Shown piece after piece: positions 26,192 through 35,456 of a DNA stretch of 64,000 nucleotides. A model generated the notes under the pieces. That model searched no databases, was not told where the DNA came from, and saw nothing but the letters and a program-made list of their open reading frames with translations. Source of the DNA: Pseudomonas protegens CHA0. Lineage in GTDB: Bacteria; Pseudomonadota; Gammaproteobacteria; Pseudomonadales; Pseudomonadaceae. Numbering within the stretch: the stretch's first letter is position 1; every line of letters starts with the position of its first letter. The stretch spans positions 5,749,501-5,813,500 of the forward strand of contig NC_021237.1 of assembly GCF_000397205.1 (NCBI RefSeq), written 5' to 3'. Position numbers and translations under genes: made by a program.

Positions 26192-28428
26192 CCCCACAAG
26201 ACGCCCAAGCCTTCGAACAACTGCTGGCCAACTGCGCCGATGAGCCAATCCGCTCCCCCGGGGCGATCCAGCCCCATGGCGTGCTGCTGACGCTGTCGGA
26301 GCCGGAGCTGCGCATCCAGCAGATCAGCGCCAACGTCGAGGCCCTGCTGGGCCAGCCTGCCGCGCAGGTCCTCGGCCAGCCCCTGGAGCAACTGCTGGGA
26401 GACACCGACGGCCAGCGCATCCGCGAGGTGCTGCAACTGCCGCGCTTGTCCGATGCGCCGCCGCTGCACCTGGCCGTCAATGGCGCGCGCTTCGAAGGCT
26501 TGCTGCATCGCCACCAGGGAGTGCTGATGCTGGAGCTGGAAATCCAGCTCGAACACCTGCAGCCCCAGCACCTGAAAGAGCAGACCGAGAACCTGGGGCG
26601 CCTGCTGCGGCGCTTGCAGACGGCCAAGACCCTGAATGAGCTGTACACCATCAGCGTCAGCGAAATCCAGGCGATGACCGGCTACGACCGGGTGCTGATC
26701 TACCGCTTCGAAGAGGAAGGCCACGGCCAGGTGATCGCCGAAGCCACCCGCCCCACCATGGAAGTGTTCAATGGCTTGTTCTTCCCGGCCTCGGACATTC
26801 CCCAGCAAGCCCGCGAGCTGTACCGCAGCAACTGGCTGCGGATCATCCCCAACGCCGACTACCAGCCGGTGCCCCTGCTGCCGGCGCTGCGCCCGGACAC
26901 TCAGCAGGCCCTGGACCTGAGCTTCGCCACCCTGCGCAGCGTGTCGCCGATCCACTGCCAGTACATGAAGAACATGGGCGTGCTGTCCTCCATGAGCATT
27001 TCCCTGCTCAAGGGCGACCAGCTCTGGGGCCTGATCAGTTGCGGCAACCGCCAGCCGCTGCTGGTGCCCCACGAGCTGCGCATTGCCTGCCAGACCATCG
27101 GCCAGGTGCTGTCGTTGCAGATCAGCGCCATGGAAGCCCTGGATATCAGCCGCCAGCGGGAAGAGAAAGTCGCCGCCCTGGCCAGCCTCGACCAGGCCAT
27201 GCGCGACACCCCCGACAGCGTCTTCGACGGCCTGACCCAGGTGCCGCAACTACTGCTGGAGCTGACCCAGGCCGGTGGCGTGGCAATCATCGAAGACAAG
27301 CAACTGCACTGCTTCGGCAACTGCCCGCCCCAGGACGAAATCCGCGCCCTGCACCGCTGGCTGCAAGGCACCGGGCAGGCGGTGTTCGCCAGCCATCACC
27401 TGGCCAGCGTCTACCCGCCGGCGGCGAGTTATCAACAGGTGGCCAGCGGGGTCCTGGCCATGACCCTGCCCAAGCCTGTGGATAACGGCGTGCTGTGGTT
27501 CCGCCCGGAAGTGAAGGAAAACATCAACTGGAGCGGCAACCCGCAAAAGCCCCTGGACCTGGAAAACTCCGACGCCGGCCTGCGCCTGCGGCCGCGTACC
27601 TCGTTCGAGATCTGGAAAGTGGAGATGGCCGGGATCGCCACCAAGTGGAGCCACGGCGACCGCTTCGCCGCCAATGACCTGCGCCGCTCGGCCCTGGAGC
27701 ACGACCTGGCGCGCCAGGTGCTGCGCGAGCAACAGGCCGTGCGCGCCCGGGACGAACTGGTGGCGGTGGTGTCCCACGACCTGCGCAACCCGATGACCGT
27801 GATCTCCATGCTCTGCGGCATGATGCAGAAGGCCTTCAGTTCCGATGGCCCGCATACCTCACGGCGCATTTCATCGGCCATCGACACCATGCAGCAGGCC
27901 GCCAGCCGCATGAACAATCTCCTGGAAGACCTGCTGGACACCTCCAAGATCGAGGCCGGGCGCTACAGCATCGCCCCGCAGCCGCTGGACGTCAGCCAGA
28001 TGTTCGAAGAGGCCTATTCATTGCTGGCGCCACTGGCCCTGGACAAGGCCATCGACATCAGCTTCCACGCCGAACCGGACCTCAGGATCAACGCCGACCC
28101 CGAGCGCCTGTTCCAGGTGCTGTCGAACCTGGTGGGCAACGCCATCAAGTTCACCCCCAAACAGGGCAAGGTCGGGGTGGTGGCGATGTCCGACGGCGAG
28201 CAGATCGTGTTCAGCGTGCGCGACTCCGGGGAGGGCATTCCCACCGACCAGTTGCCATTCATTTTCGACCGCTACTGGACCCTGAAGGAAGGCAACCCCA
28301 ACGGCACCGGCCTGGGGCTGTACATCACCCAGGGCATCATCCACGCCCACGGCGGCAAGATCGAAGCCCACAGCGAAGTGGGCAAGGGCAGCGAGTTCCG
28401 CTTCAGCGTGCCGCGCGCCAGCCTCTGA
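26188..28428 (+). CDS. bphP: bacteriophytochrome histidine kinase
   Basis: 746 residues: PAS with chromophore Cys16 (LANCADEPIRSPGAIQPHG), GAF with PASDIP (200-205) and pocket His256 (SPIHCQYM), PHY, then a histidine kinase with H-box VVSHDLRNP (His530) and HATPase motifs NLVGNAIKF, RDSGEGIP and GTGLGLYI. It senses red/far-red light through biliverdin made by BphO. The start at 26188 overlaps the bphO stop. No response regulator follows, so its phosphorelay partner is elsewhere. Confidence 0.95.
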   Translation: MTPQDAQAFEQLLANCADEPIRSPGAIQPHGVLLTLSEPELRIQQISANVEALLGQPAAQVLGQPLEQLLGDTDGQRIREVLQLPRLSDAPPLHLAVNGARFEGLLHRHQGVLMLELEIQLEHLQPQHLKEQTENLGRLLRRLQTAKTLNELYTISVSEIQAMTGYDRVLIYRFEEEGHGQVIAEATRPTMEVFNGLFFPASDIPQQARELYRSNWLRIIPNADYQPVPLLPALRPDTQQALDLSFATLRSVSPIHCQYMKNMGVLSSMSISLLKGDQLWGLISCGNRQPLLVPHELRIACQTIGQVLSLQISAMEALDISRQREEKVAALASLDQAMRDTPDSVFDGLTQVPQLLLELTQAGGVAIIEDKQLHCFGNCPPQDEIRALHRWLQGTGQAVFASHHLASVYPPAASYQQVASGVLAMTLPKPVDNGVLWFRPEVKENINWSGNPQKPLDLENSDAGLRLRPRTSFEIWKVEMAGIATKWSHGDRFAANDLRRSALEHDLARQVLREQQAVRARDELVAVVSHDLRNPMTVISMLCGMMQKAFSSDGPHTSRRISSAIDTMQQAASRMNNLLEDLLDTSKIEAGRYSIAPQPLDVSQMFEEAYSLLAPLALDKAIDISFHAEPDLRINADPERLFQVLSNLVGNAIKFTPKQGKVGVVAMSDGEQIVFSVRDSGEGIPTDQLPFIFDRYWTLKEGNPNGTGLGLYITQGIIHAHGGKIEAHSEVGKGSEFRFSVPRASL

Positions 28429-28464
28429 CCCATAGCCCGGGGCTGGCCATTGGGCCCCGGGCGC

Positions 28465-29364
28465 TCATTCAGCCGCCTGGGCCACCAGCCAGTCGCGAAA
28501 CAACTGGCCGCTGGCGGACAGGCGCTTGTGCCGCGGATGCACCAGAAAATCCGCCTGCCCGGTGCGGAACGCCCACTCGCCAACCCGCAGCAACTCGCCC
28601 TGGGCCACCAACTGGCTGGCCATGAAATCCCAGCCCAGCCCCACGCCCATGCCCTGCTGCACCGCGCTGAACATCAGGGTCAGCTGGTTGAACCCCAGGG
28701 CCCCCGGTGGCGCGCTGTAGTCCAGCCCGAAATGATGGAACCAGTCCCGCCAGTCGATGCAGTTCCACTCCGAGGCGTCCAGCTGGATCAACGGCAGTTC
28801 GGCCAGTTGCGCCAGCTCCTTGACCACAGGCAGCTCCAGGCGCCGGCTGACGATGGGGTAGACCATCTCGGCGAACAGCGATACCGCCGCCAGGGACGAC
28901 CAGTGCCCCGCACCATAGAGAATGCCGAAGTCATGCTCGGCCACGCTGGACTCGTCCATGTCGTTGTTGGCATGGATGCTCACGGTGATGTCCGGGTGCT
29001 GCTTGTTGAATGCCAGCAGGCGCGGGAACAGCCAGAACTGCGCCACCGCGTGGGTGCATTGCACGGTGATGGTATTGGCGTCGCGCCCGGCCCGCAGGCG
29101 GCTGACGCTGCGCAGCAGGGCTTCGAGCTGGGTGCTGACCTCGACGAACAGCGAGGCGCCGCTGGCGGTGAGCTTCACCCCCCGGGCCTGGCGCTCGAAC
29201 AGTTCGGTCTTGAGCGACAGCTCCAGGGCACGGATCTGCTTGCTCACCGCGCTCTGGGTCAGGCACAGCTCGGTGGCCGCACGGGTGAAGCTGGCGTTGC
29301 GGCCCACCGCCTCGAAAGTGACCAGGGTTTCCAGCGGCGGCAGATGACGGGCGAAGCGGCTCAC
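28465..29364 (-). CDS. LysR-family regulator, divergent from an EamA transporter
   Basis: A 299-residue protein with an N-terminal LysR helix-turn-helix (FEAVGRNASFTRAATELCLTQSAVSKQIRALELSLKTELFERQ) and a GcvA-like effector domain (CTHAVAQFWLFPRLLAFNKQHPDITV). It lies 102 bp from, and divergent to, a drug/metabolite transporter gene that it probably controls. Confidence 0.9.
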   Translation of the reverse strand: MSRFARHLPPLETLVTFEAVGRNASFTRAATELCLTQSAVSKQIRALELSLKTELFERQARGVKLTASGASLFVEVSTQLEALLRSVSRLRAGRDANTITVQCTHAVAQFWLFPRLLAFNKQHPDITVSIHANNDMDESSVAEHDFGILYGAGHWSSLAAVSLFAEMVYPIVSRRLELPVVKELAQLAELPLIQLDASEWNCIDWRDWFHHFGLDYSAPPGALGFNQLTLMFSAVQQGMGVGLGWDFMASQLVAQGELLRVGEWAFRTGQADFLVHPRHKRLSASGQLFRDWLVAQAAE

Positions 29365-29382
29365 AAGGCATTCCCCAGGAGA

Positions 29383-29398
29383 ATAGGTAGGTGCCTAT
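29383..29398. promoter_or_regulatory. candidate LysR operator
   Basis: ATAGG-N6-CCTAT is an inverted repeat in the gap between the divergent lysR and transporter genes. Two TGACTAG repeats lie a little further on. Confidence 0.35.
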
Positions 29399-29466
29399 AT
29401 ATCCTTTGTCCATCCGGTCAGCAATGACTAGCCTGCGCAGCTTGATGACTAGGTACGAGTGTTTGC

Positions 29467-30399
29467 ATGAAACGTGGAGTTGCTTATGCCGCCCTGGCCG
29501 GTGCGGTCTGGGGCCTGGCGATTGTGGTGCCCAGCCTGCTGCCTGAGTTCAGCCCGTTGCTGCTCAGTTGCGCGCGCTTCAGCCTCTACGGTGCATTCTC
29601 CCTGCTCCTGGCTGCGCCTCAGGCCCGGGAGCTGCTGCAACGCCTGACCTGGGGCGATGCCGTACTGTTGGTGAAGCTGGCGCTGACCGGCAACCTGATC
29701 TATTTCATGCTCCTGGCCAGCGCCATCCAGTGGGCCGGCGTAGCCAGCACCGCACTGATCGTCGGCTTGCTGCCGCTGACCATCACCCTGGCCGGCCGCG
29801 GCGATGCCGATGCCGTGCCCCTGCGCCGGCTGCGCTGGCCGTTGTTGCTGGTGTTCGCCGGCATCTGCTGCATCAACCTCGACACCCTGCTCACCGCCCA
29901 CAGCGATTCGGTGGAACTGGGCCAGCGCGCCCTGGGCCTGCTCTGCGCCTTCGGCGCCTTGCTGTGCTGGACCTGGTTTGCCACCGACAACGCCCGCTAC
30001 CTCAAAGGCAGCCGTTTCAACAGCAGCCAGTGGTCGACCCTGTGGGGCATTACCACTGGGCTGATGAGCGCCCTGGTCTGGCTGCTGGCGGACGGGTTCT
30101 CATTGCCCGGCACCCGGGCCGAGGCCAGCGAGCAGCGCTGGATGCTGTTCTGGGGCCTGAGCCTGTCCAGCGCGGTGCTCGGCTCCTGGTTCGGCAATCG
30201 CATGTGGAATGCCTCGACCCGGCGCCTGCCGCTGACCCTGAGCGGCCAGTTGATCGTGTTCGAGACCCTGTTCGCCCTGCTCTATGGCTTCATCTGCCTG
30301 CAGCACCTGCCCAGCCTGCTGCAAAGCAGCGCCGCCCTGTTGCTCCTGGCCGGGGTGCTGTGGGCGGTGCGCCGCCACCTGCCACAGGCCCATGGCTGA
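29467..30399 (+). CDS. EamA/DMT-superfamily permease
   Basis: The 310-residue protein has ten hydrophobic segments in two five-helix halves, e.g. GVAYAALAGAVWGLAIVVPSLL at the start and LTLSGQLIVFETLFALLYGFI in the second half, as in EamA exporters of amino acids or other metabolites. The substrate is unknown. The divergent LysR gene is its likely regulator. Confidence 0.85.
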   Translation: MKRGVAYAALAGAVWGLAIVVPSLLPEFSPLLLSCARFSLYGAFSLLLAAPQARELLQRLTWGDAVLLVKLALTGNLIYFMLLASAIQWAGVASTALIVGLLPLTITLAGRGDADAVPLRRLRWPLLLVFAGICCINLDTLLTAHSDSVELGQRALGLLCAFGALLCWTWFATDNARYLKGSRFNSSQWSTLWGITTGLMSALVWLLADGFSLPGTRAEASEQRWMLFWGLSLSSAVLGSWFGNRMWNASTRRLPLTLSGQLIVFETLFALLYGFICLQHLPSLLQSSAALLLLAGVLWAVRRHLPQAHG

Positions 30400-30404
30400 C
30401 GCCC

Positions 30405-31811
30405 TCAGCCCTGGGCCACGGAACAGGCCGGCAAGGCCACTCCAGCCCGGGGCAGGCGCAGCGCCAGCAAGGCCCCGAACAGCGCCAGCAGGGCACTGGC
30501 GGCGGTAGCCATCTCGATGCCATAGGCCTGATTGCCGCCGGCGCTCAAGGTGTTGGCCAGGGACACCAGCAGCGCCAGCCCCAGGGCGCCGCCGATCTGC
30601 TGGCTGGTGGAGGCCACGCCCGCAGCCACCCCTTGCTCGGACGCCGCGATACCCTGCCCGGCCGAGACCCACATCGAGGTCCAGGTCATGCCCTGGCCGA
30701 TGCTCATGATCACGATCCCCGGCAGCAGGCCGACAAAGCCGCTACTGCCCGGCAGGGCCAGGTACATCAGGCCGATGCCCAGCGCCCCGAGCAGCAAGCC
30801 GCTGACCAGGGTCGCCCGCAAGCCTACGCGCAGCAGGGCCCGCTCCGCGACCCAGATCCCGGCCGTGCACAGCAGGGTCGAGGGCAGGAACGCCAGTCCG
30901 CTCTGCAACACACTGAACTGATAGACCTGCTGGAAATACAGGCTGAGGAAGTAGTACTGCACGCCGAAGCTGCTCATGAACAGCGCGGTAATCACCATGG
31001 CCATGCGCAGTTGTGGATAACCCAGCAGGCGCAGGGGCATCAGCGGGTCGGCGCTACGCTGTTCAAGGCGCACGAACAGCCCGAGCAGGGCCAGGGACAA
31101 CGCCAGGCAGCCCAGGGTCGCCGGGGCACTCCAGCCCCACTCCGGGCCCTGGACGATGGAGAACACCAGCAGGGTGCCACCCAGGGTCACGGTCAGCGCG
31201 CCGCGCAAGTCGAACTGACGGCCGCGCTGGCGCGCAGGGTCGGCGGGTATCCAGTGCCGGGCCAGCAACGCACAGGCCCCAGCCAGGGGCACGTTGACCA
31301 GGAACACCGCCTCCCAGCCCCAGTACTGGGTCAGCACCCCGCCCAGCAGCGCCCCCAGGGCCAGCCCCGCCGCCGAGGCTGCGCTCCACACCGCAAAGGC
31401 CCGGTTGCGCGCCGGCCCCTCGGCGTACCAGGTGTTGATCAGGGCCAGGGTCGCGGGGAACAGCATTGCCCCGCCCACGCCCTGCACCGCCCGGGCCAGC
31501 ACCAGCAGCAGCGCGCTGCCGCCCAGGCCGCCGGCCAGCGAGGCCAGGGCGTACAAGGACTGGCCGACGATGTAGAAACGCCGCTTGCCCAGGAGGTCCG
31601 CCGCCCGTCCGCCCAGCAGCAGGAAACCACCGAAAGCCACGCTGTAGGCGCTAACCACCCATTGCAACTGCTGGGCGGAGAAGCCCAGGTGGCTGCCGAT
31701 TTCCGGCAGGGCGACAAACACGATGGTGGCGTCCAGGGCGATGATCAATTGCGCGGTGGCCAGCAGTAACAGCATCCAGCCCGACGGCTTGGCTAACGGG
31801 GTCGCGGACAT
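30405..31811 (-). CDS. MFS drug:H+ antiporter, DHA2 (14-helix) type
   Basis: ATG 31811 gives MSATPLAKPSGWMLLLLATAQLIIALDATIVFVALPEI, the DHA2 signature helix. Loop 2-3 carries GGRAADLLGKRRFYIVG and helix 5 has GALLGGVLTQYWGWEAVFLVNVP. At 468 residues it fits a 14-helix efflux pump such as EmrB/QacA relatives. A LysR gene is divergent 97 bp away, with a palindrome between them. Confidence 0.9.
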   Translation of the reverse strand: MSATPLAKPSGWMLLLLATAQLIIALDATIVFVALPEIGSHLGFSAQQLQWVVSAYSVAFGGFLLLGGRAADLLGKRRFYIVGQSLYALASLAGGLGGSALLLVLARAVQGVGGAMLFPATLALINTWYAEGPARNRAFAVWSAASAAGLALGALLGGVLTQYWGWEAVFLVNVPLAGACALLARHWIPADPARQRGRQFDLRGALTVTLGGTLLVFSIVQGPEWGWSAPATLGCLALSLALLGLFVRLEQRSADPLMPLRLLGYPQLRMAMVITALFMSSFGVQYYFLSLYFQQVYQFSVLQSGLAFLPSTLLCTAGIWVAERALLRVGLRATLVSGLLLGALGIGLMYLALPGSSGFVGLLPGIVIMSIGQGMTWTSMWVSAGQGIAASEQGVAAGVASTSQQIGGALGLALLVSLANTLSAGGNQAYGIEMATAASALLALFGALLALRLPRAGVALPACSVAQG

Positions 31812-31860
31812 CGCGAAGATCCTTGTGTGGAAATAACCGGCGGCCAGTGTCATCGATGCC

Positions 31861-31875
31861 GTTTAAATGATAAAC
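31861..31875. promoter_or_regulatory. candidate LysR operator (GTTTA-N5-TAAAC)
   Basis: A perfect interrupted palindrome containing a T-N11-A core lies between the divergent MFS and lysR genes. Confidence 0.45.
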
Positions 31876-31908
31876 AAGCCATTCTCTCTTTCAGTAATGA
31901 CTTTAATC

Positions 31909-32793
31909 ATGGATCTGAACGCCCTTCGCCTGCTGGTCCGGGTTGCCGAAACCCGCAGTTTCACCCGTGCCGCCGGTGACCTGGGGCTGACCCAGTCCGG
32001 CCTGTCCCGAGCCATTTCCCGCCTGGAACAGCAGCTCGGTGTACGCCTGCTGCAACGCAACACCCGCAGTGTCAGCCTGACCCCGGACGGCCAAGTGCTG
32101 GTCGAGCGCGCCGCGCCCCTGCTGGCGGAACTGGCCCATGCCGAACACCTGCTGCTGGACCGGCGCGAATCCCCCAGTGGAATGTTGAAGATCAGTACCC
32201 CGTCACTGTTCGGGCGCAAGGTGGTGATGCCGGTGATCGGCGAGCTGACGGCCCAGCACCCGGGGCTGAGCATCGAAGCGGTGATGACCGACCGGGTGGT
32301 GGACATCATCGATGAAGGTTTCGACGCGGTGGTGCGCACCGGGGTGATCCAGGACCAGCGCCTCATTGCCCGGCCCCTGGCGCCCCTGCGCTGGGTCACG
32401 GTGGCGGCGCCAGGCTACCTGGAGCGCCATGGCACGCCCCGGCACCTGGCCGACCTGCAGCAGCACAACTGCCTGGCCGTGCGTAACCTGCGCAGCGGCC
32501 GGCTGGTGGACTGGCAGTTCATGGACCAGGGCAAGCCCCTGGACCTGGCCGTCCAGGGCCGGCTGATCTTCGATATCGGCGATGCCCTGGTGGACGCGGT
32601 GCTCGGCGGCTTCGGCATTGCCCAACTGATGGAGTTCGCGGTACGCGAAGCCCTGGACACCGGCCGGCTGGTGCCGGTGCTGCAGGAGCATGCCGGGCGC
32701 AGCCGCGAGCTGTCGCTGGTGTATCCGCCCTCGCGCCAGTGCTCGCCGAAGCTCACCGCCTTTGCCGAGGCCCTGGTTCGGTTGAGCTGGTAG
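31909..32793 (+). CDS. LysR-family regulator, divergent from the MFS efflux gene
   Basis: ATG 31909 starts MDLNALRLLVRVAETRSFTRAAGDLGLTQSGLSRAISRLEQQLGVRLLQR, a standard LysR head; an upstream ATG at 31867 would add 14 odd residues. The effector domain (SGMLKISTPSLFGRKVVMPVIGEL...VDIIDEGFDAVVRTGVIQDQRLIARPL) is of the CrgA/PtxR-like type. It probably controls the efflux gene. Confidence 0.9.
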   Translation: MDLNALRLLVRVAETRSFTRAAGDLGLTQSGLSRAISRLEQQLGVRLLQRNTRSVSLTPDGQVLVERAAPLLAELAHAEHLLLDRRESPSGMLKISTPSLFGRKVVMPVIGELTAQHPGLSIEAVMTDRVVDIIDEGFDAVVRTGVIQDQRLIARPLAPLRWVTVAAPGYLERHGTPRHLADLQQHNCLAVRNLRSGRLVDWQFMDQGKPLDLAVQGRLIFDIGDALVDAVLGGFGIAQLMEFAVREALDTGRLVPVLQEHAGRSRELSLVYPPSRQCSPKLTAFAEALVRLSW

Positions 32794-32799
32794 CCGCCT

Positions 32800-33306
32800 T
32801 CAACCGGGCTGGGCGCTGTCGCTCTCCAGGTCCCGGGTCACGCTCAGCAGCAGCGGCTGGGCGACCCTCAGGTAGTCCTGGGTATCGAGCACCATGGAGG
32901 CATCCAGGCGCCCGGCGTTGAAGGCGATCTCGCTGTAGCGGGAGGTCAGTTGCGGGTCGACGATCAGCCGGATGCGCGGATCGAAACTCAGCGGAGCTAT
33001 GGCGCCGATCACGCAACCAGTCAGCTCCCTGGCCAGCTCCGGCGATACCAGTTGCGCCTTCTTGCCCCCCAGGGCCGCGCCGACCTTTTTCATGTCCAGC
33101 TTCTGGTCGCCGCTGAGAATCACCAGCCCATACACCTCGTCTGTGCCCTTGAGGCTGCAGAGCATGGCCTTGGCCCCCTGCCCAGGTTCGGTGCCGCGGA
33201 TCTCGGCAACCCGCGCCGACTGCCCTTCGGCCGGGTGAAAAATCACCCGATAGCGCGCCTGGTGGCTGTCCAGCAGGCTCACCAGTCGTTGGAAAACTGC
33301 ATGCAT
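32800..33306 (-). CDS. YbaK/ProX-type aminoacyl-tRNA deacylase
   Basis: ATG 33306 opens MHAVFQRLVSLLDSHQARYRVIFHP. The family core is present: GAKAMLCSLKGTDEVYGLVILSGDQKLDMKKVGAALGGKKAQLVSPEL, with the catalytic Lys in AKAM, and VIGAIAPLSF (G-A-I-x-P). It hydrolyses mischarged aminoacyl-tRNA. It is convergent with the preceding LysR gene (6 bp apart). Confidence 0.87.
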   Translation of the reverse strand: MHAVFQRLVSLLDSHQARYRVIFHPAEGQSARVAEIRGTEPGQGAKAMLCSLKGTDEVYGLVILSGDQKLDMKKVGAALGGKKAQLVSPELARELTGCVIGAIAPLSFDPRIRLIVDPQLTSRYSEIAFNAGRLDASMVLDTQDYLRVAQPLLLSVTRDLESDSAQPG

Positions 33307-33374
33307 GTTCTGTCCTTGGAAAAGTCGCCAGGGGGTTGATTCAAGCATCCGTCGCCACGCCTGACCAGTGGCGG

Positions 33375-34277
33375 CTACAAGCGCACCCGCTGCGCCAGGA
33401 AGTCGATGAACACCCGCACCCGCGACGGCACGTGGCCGCCCTGGCCGACATACAGCGCATAAAAACTTTCCAGCGGCGCCTGGTTGAAGGCTTCCAGTAC
33501 CGGTACCAGCCTGCCGCTGTCCAGGTCATCGGCGATGGTGAAAGCCGCCAGTTGCGCCAGCCCGGCACCGTGTAGCGCCAGATGGCGCAAGGCTTCGCCG
33601 TCGCTGGCCTGCACCCGGCCATTGGGCTGCAGCAGTTGGCTCTCGCCCGCCGCGCCCAGGCGCCAGCCCGGCACGGCCCGCGCGTAGTCGAAACCGAGCA
33701 GGTGGTGCGCGGCCAGATCCTCCGGGGTCTGCGGTACGCCACAGCGAGCCAGGTAGGCCGGGGAGCCAACGACAACGCCACGGGTTTCCCCGAGCTTGCG
33801 GGCAATCAACTGCGAATCCGCCAGCGGCCCGGTGCGGATCGCCACATCGGTCTGTTCCCCCAAGAGGTCTACCAGGGCATCGCTGTGCACCAGGTCCAGG
33901 GACACCTGCGGGTACAGCTGGAGAAACTCCGCCACCAGGGGCGCCAGTACATGCAGGCCAAAGGAGGCGCTGGTGTTGACCCGCACCCGGCCCACCGGAG
34001 CCCGGGCGCTGCTGGCCTCACCCTCCACTTCTCGCAGGTCTGCCAGCAGGCGCACGCTGTTTTCATAGAAGCCGCGGCCTTCCGCGGTCAGTTGCAACTG
34101 GCGAGTGGAGCGGTTGAGCAAGCGTACGCCCAGGCGTGCTTCAAGCCGCGCCAGCAGCTTGCTCACCGAGGAAGGCGTCACCTGCCTCAACCGCGCAGCG
34201 GCCGACAAGCCGCCACACTCCACCACCGCGACAAAGGTTTCCATCTCGGCAAACCGGTTGATCTCGCTGCCCGCCAT
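33375..34277 (-). CDS. LysR-family regulator, divergent from a PRISE-type reductase
   Basis: The N-terminal helix-turn-helix is FAEMETFVAVVECGGLSAAARLRQVTPSSVSKLLARLEARLGVRLLNRSTR; the effector domain VGRVRVNTSASFGLHVLAPLV belongs to the CrgA-like group. 300 residues. It is divergent, by 95 bp, from the reductase gene at 34373, its probable target. Confidence 0.9.
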   Translation of the reverse strand: MAGSEINRFAEMETFVAVVECGGLSAAARLRQVTPSSVSKLLARLEARLGVRLLNRSTRQLQLTAEGRGFYENSVRLLADLREVEGEASSARAPVGRVRVNTSASFGLHVLAPLVAEFLQLYPQVSLDLVHSDALVDLLGEQTDVAIRTGPLADSQLIARKLGETRGVVVGSPAYLARCGVPQTPEDLAAHHLLGFDYARAVPGWRLGAAGESQLLQPNGRVQASDGEALRHLALHGAGLAQLAAFTIADDLDSGRLVPVLEAFNQAPLESFYALYVGQGGHVPSRVRVFIDFLAQRVRL

Positions 34278-34372
34278 ATGAATTCAACTCACAGCTGCTG
34301 TTCCGGCCGGCAGTCTATTTCACTCAAAGACCCGAATCTATGCTGGCGATCCCTTTATTCGAGGTATCCCAG

Positions 34373-35455
34373 ATGAGCGTTTCAACTTCCCCGGACCGTC
34401 ACTTGCTGGTGATCGGCGGCTATGGCGTGGTGGGCACCGCAGTGGTCGAGCTGATGCACCGTACCCCGGGCTGGCAACTGACCGCCGCCGCCCGTCGCCG
34501 CCCACCGACCAGCCTGCTGGACGGCAGCCCGGCACCGGCGCACATCAGCGCCGACCTGCTGGACGCCGCCGGCACCGCTCGCGCCTTTTCCGGACTGGGC
34601 AGCGTCACCGACCTGGTGTTCTGCGCCTACAGCGAGCGGGAAAGCATGGCCGCCACGGTGGCGCCGAACCTGGCGATGCTGGAGCACAGCCTCAAGGCCC
34701 TGCGCCAGGCCGGAGCCAGGTTGCGCCAGGTGGTGCTGATCGGTGGCGGCAAATCCTACGGTGAACACCTGGGGCCCTATAAGACGCCAGCCAAGGAAAA
34801 CGACCCGCGCTTCATGGGGCCGATCTTCTACAACGATCAGGAAGACCTGTTGTGGCATGAAGCCGAACGCGAGGGTTTTGCCTGGACGGTATTGCGCCCG
34901 GACGGGGTCATGGGCCCCAGCCTCAACTCACCGATGAACATCCTCACCGGCATCGCCAGCTTCGCCGCCATCAGCCAGGCACTGAACCTGCCACTGCGTT
35001 TTCCCGGCAGCCTGCAGGCCTGGTCGGCGCTGCACCAGGCCACCGATTCCCGGGTGCTGGCCCAGGCCGTGCTCTGGGCCCTGACTTCACCGAATGCACA
35101 GCAGCAGGTCTTCAACGTGACCAATGGCGATCACTTTCGCTGGCAGCACCTGTGGCCACAGATCGCCGGGTTCTTCGGCCTTGCCAGCGCCGCGCCGCAA
35201 CCGATGAACCTGGGGGTGCAGATGGCCGACAAGGCGCCGCTGTGGGCGCGCATTGTCCAGGAACAGCAACTGCGCCCCACGCCCTGGGAGCAGATCGCCG
35301 CCTGGCCCTTCGTCGATGGCTGGCTCAATACCGGCTACGACATGGTGCAAAGCACCATCAAGATCCGCCAGGCCGGCTTTACCGGTTGCATCGACAGCCA
35401 CCAGAGCGTGCTCGAACAGTTGCAGCGGCTGCGTGATTACCGGCTGATTCCCTGA
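34373..35455 (+). CDS. NAD(P)-dependent SDR reductase, PRISE-like
   Basis: ATG 34373 was chosen over one at 34340 because the Rossmann motif follows at once (HLLVIGGYGVVGTAVVELM). FMGPIFYNDQEDLLWHEAEREGFAWTVLRPDGVMG carries the Tyr of the atypical active site, and QQVFNVTNGDHFRWQHLWPQIAGFFG is a hallmark of the progesterone-5beta-reductase/iridoid-synthase-like (PRISE) branch, which reduces enones with NADPH. 360 residues. The substrate is unknown. Confidence 0.8.
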   Translation: MSVSTSPDRHLLVIGGYGVVGTAVVELMHRTPGWQLTAAARRRPPTSLLDGSPAPAHISADLLDAAGTARAFSGLGSVTDLVFCAYSERESMAATVAPNLAMLEHSLKALRQAGARLRQVVLIGGGKSYGEHLGPYKTPAKENDPRFMGPIFYNDQEDLLWHEAEREGFAWTVLRPDGVMGPSLNSPMNILTGIASFAAISQALNLPLRFPGSLQAWSALHQATDSRVLAQAVLWALTSPNAQQQVFNVTNGDHFRWQHLWPQIAGFFGLASAAPQPMNLGVQMADKAPLWARIVQEQQLRPTPWEQIAAWPFVDGWLNTGYDMVQSTIKIRQAGFTGCIDSHQSVLEQLQRLRDYRLIP

Positions 35456-35456
35456 C

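Noticed and set aside
29568-31769. 733-codon plus-strand frame over the EamA and MFS genes
   Set aside because: It crosses two real genes, has Gln/Gly/Arg-rich low complexity and no start signal.
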